45,627 nucleotides of DNA from Brevibacterium iodinum ATCC 49514 (lineage in GTDB: Bacteria; Actinomycetota; Actinomycetes; Actinomycetales; Brevibacteriaceae). Under the pieces are notes generated by a model. It did not search any database and was not told the DNA's origin. It worked only from the letters and a program-made list of their open reading frames with translations. Below, in pieces: positions 44,611-45,627 of the stretch. Positions within the stretch are counted from its first letter, which is position 1, and every line of letters begins with the position of its first letter. The DNA is taken from assembly GCF_900169265.1 (NCBI RefSeq), contig NZ_FXYX01000025.1, positions 1 through 45,627 on the forward strand, written 5' to 3'. The translations under genes and the position numbers were made by a program.

Positions 44611-44815
44611 GGCGGGTCCACATGATCGTCGCAACACTCTCAACGAGAGGTTGCGGCGATCATGTCGTTTCAAGAGGACTGTGCCCGGTTTGGTGACGAG
44701 TTGGCACGACTGGTGGATGCCGGGATGCCGGTGAAGGAAGCCGCGGTCGTGATAGGAATCCCACGGCAACGGTGCTACGCAATTCTGCGGGCAATCAATC
44801 GGCCTGCGGGCAAAC
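44611..44815 (+). repeat. 205-bp direct repeat, right copy (IS30-type left end)
   Basis: This is the partner of 43278-43482, in the same orientation. Beyond 44815 the transposase gene continues here, whereas the left copy switches to cargo. Recombination between the two copies would delete exactly one repeat plus the cargo. Confidence 0.9.
44621..44664 (+). promoter_or_regulatory. Start-codon-sequestering hairpin, copy 2
   Basis: The same 15-bp arms as in copy 1 close on the AUG of the longer IS30-type transposase frame. The loop differs at two bases (CTCTCA against CTATCC), while both arms are unchanged, consistent with selection on the stem. Confidence 0.65.
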
Positions 44816-45500
44816 CACGTGACAAGAACGCGATACTCGATCATGCCTTGATCGTGTCCACCTTCGCCCCGACCGGTTCGATTTCGCGAGCAGCGAAAGC
44901 CAGTCGTGTCGCTCACTCAGTGGCACGACGCATTCTCGTCGACGCGGGACTGGTGCCTGCCGAAAAGCTGAAACGGGCAGGAAAGCCCGAAGCGAAACGC
45001 AAATTCCTGGAACTGATCGATGCAGGATGATCCACCACACGCGCCGCGGTCGAAGTGGGTATCAACAAACGCACCGGCCGGGACCGGCGCAGAGGGATCC
45101 GTAAATCCGGCAACTCGCGGGTCTACCCCGATGGGCGAGTCGTGGAATACGACCACGGCTCGGTCTATAAACAGCGTATGACAAGCGTGATCTGCGATGA
45201 CAGCGCTCGACCGGCTATCAGTGCCCGATATCTGTCTATTCAAGACCGCGTCACGATCGCTGACGGCCTCACCGTAAGGGACTCTCTGCGGACGATCGCG
45301 ACACGGCTTGGGAAGAACGTCTCCACGATCTCGCGCGAGGTACGCGGGCACAGTATTGACGGGAGATATTTCCCGTATCAGGCTGATCGCGTGGCTGCGG
45401 CGGCTCGGGCACGGCCGAAACAGTCCAAACTGGTATCGAACGCGGTCCTCCGCGCAGAGGTCGAGAACGGTTTGGCACGTAAGCTCTCACCAGAACAGAT
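44662..45500 (+). pseudogene. IS30-family transposase with in-frame TGA, truncated by an IS3 element
   Basis: The frame starts MSFQEDCARFGDELARLVDA and reads through ARRILVDAGLVPAEKL to LELIDAG. A TGA stop at 45028-45030 follows. The same frame then continues as STTRAAVEVGINKRTGRD, SGNSRVYPDGRVVEYD, ISARYLSIQDRVTIADGL, TISREVRGHSIDGRYFPYQA and ARKLSPEQ, a recognisable IS30 transposase without its DDE core. The TGA probably replaces a Trp codon. The match ends at 45500, where an IS3 end begins. Two separate lesions make it inactive. Confidence 0.85.
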
Positions 45501-45627
45501 GGGACTGCTGAAGGTTTGGTTGACTTCACGACTGGATAAATTCCAGGAAGGATAGAAGTCATGCCAAAGATCTACACCGATGAGTTCAAGCAATCAGCGC
45601 TCGAGCTCTTGGACGATGGAATGACCC
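45501..45627 (+). mobile_element. IS3-family element, 5' end (second copy, runs off the window)
   Basis: The end GGGACTGCTGAAGGTTTGGT and the following 60 bases match the end of the element at 128-918 with a few substitutions. It is inserted in the IS30 transposase gene, in the opposite orientation to the left copy. It continues beyond the window. Confidence 0.85.
45561..45627 (+). CDS. IS3-family transposase OrfA, 5' end only
   Basis: The frame MPKIYTDEFKQSALELLDDG matches the OrfA at 556-858 except for GE changed to DD, and runs to the window edge. AGGAAGG lies upstream. Because the ATG used by the longer left-hand frame is absent here, this copy supports MPKIY as the true start in both. 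Confidence 0.85.
   Translation, partial: MPKIYTDEFKQSALELLDDGMT

Overview
The window looks like the chromosome of a high-GC actinobacterium, most likely Brevibacterium or a close relative in the Micrococcales. This is an inference from protein content: a malate:quinone oxidoreductase, a HAIR-controlled Clp ATPase, a small-type SRP RNA, a YidC paralogue beside a DUF6412-like protein, and many GTG/TTG starts. No species is assigned. The 1.5-43.3 kb core reads as ordinary chromosome; both ends are transposon-rich.

Left end (1-1.5 kb): an IS3-family element lies on the minus strand. Its orfB is frameshifted and is cut by a second IS3-type element that runs off the window. Next come a gene-poor scar and tRNA-Ser(GGA). 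The 4.5S-type SRP RNA (ffs) follows. Core, first part (2-14.7 kb): an L,D-transpeptidase lipoprotein; a siderophore-binding lipoprotein behind a DtxR/IdeR-like iron box; a clpP remnant; an endonuclease III-like protein; the DUF6412-like/yidC pair; a ClpC-type ATPase behind an HspR (HAIR) operator; a TetR/MFS efflux pair; a DUF3152 lipoprotein; and two tandem glyoxalase-fold proteins.

The 14.9-22.6 kb stretch is one six-gene operon: a solute-binding protein, two permeases, a double ABC ATPase, a luciferase-like monooxygenase, and a carboxymuconolactone-decarboxylase/alkylhydroperoxidase fusion. It reads as an uptake-plus-oxidation system for an unknown substrate. After it come a thioredoxin-reductase-like/methyltransferase pair divergent from an XRE-cupin regulator; an aldehyde dehydrogenase/DUF779 pair; an aquaporin-GNAT-M23-SRPBCC operon; an AI-2E-type permease; an M3 peptidase fused to a YbaK-like editing domain; a queuosine-precursor transporter convergent with tgt; mmuM; a 2OG-Fe(II) oxygenase; a flavin reductase; a glycolate-oxidase-like/aminotransferase pair; and mqo.

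Right end (43.3-45.6 kb): two partial copies of one IS30-type transposase gene form 205-bp direct repeats around a 1.1-kb AT-richer cargo. The cargo encodes a secreted RNase-toxin-like protein broken by an in-frame TAG, then a translationally coupled small acidic protein that could be its immunity protein. The second IS30 copy has an in-frame TGA and is interrupted by another copy of the left-end IS3 element, in opposite orientation. This cassette and the 14.9-22.6 kb operon are the strongest candidates for undescribed biology.
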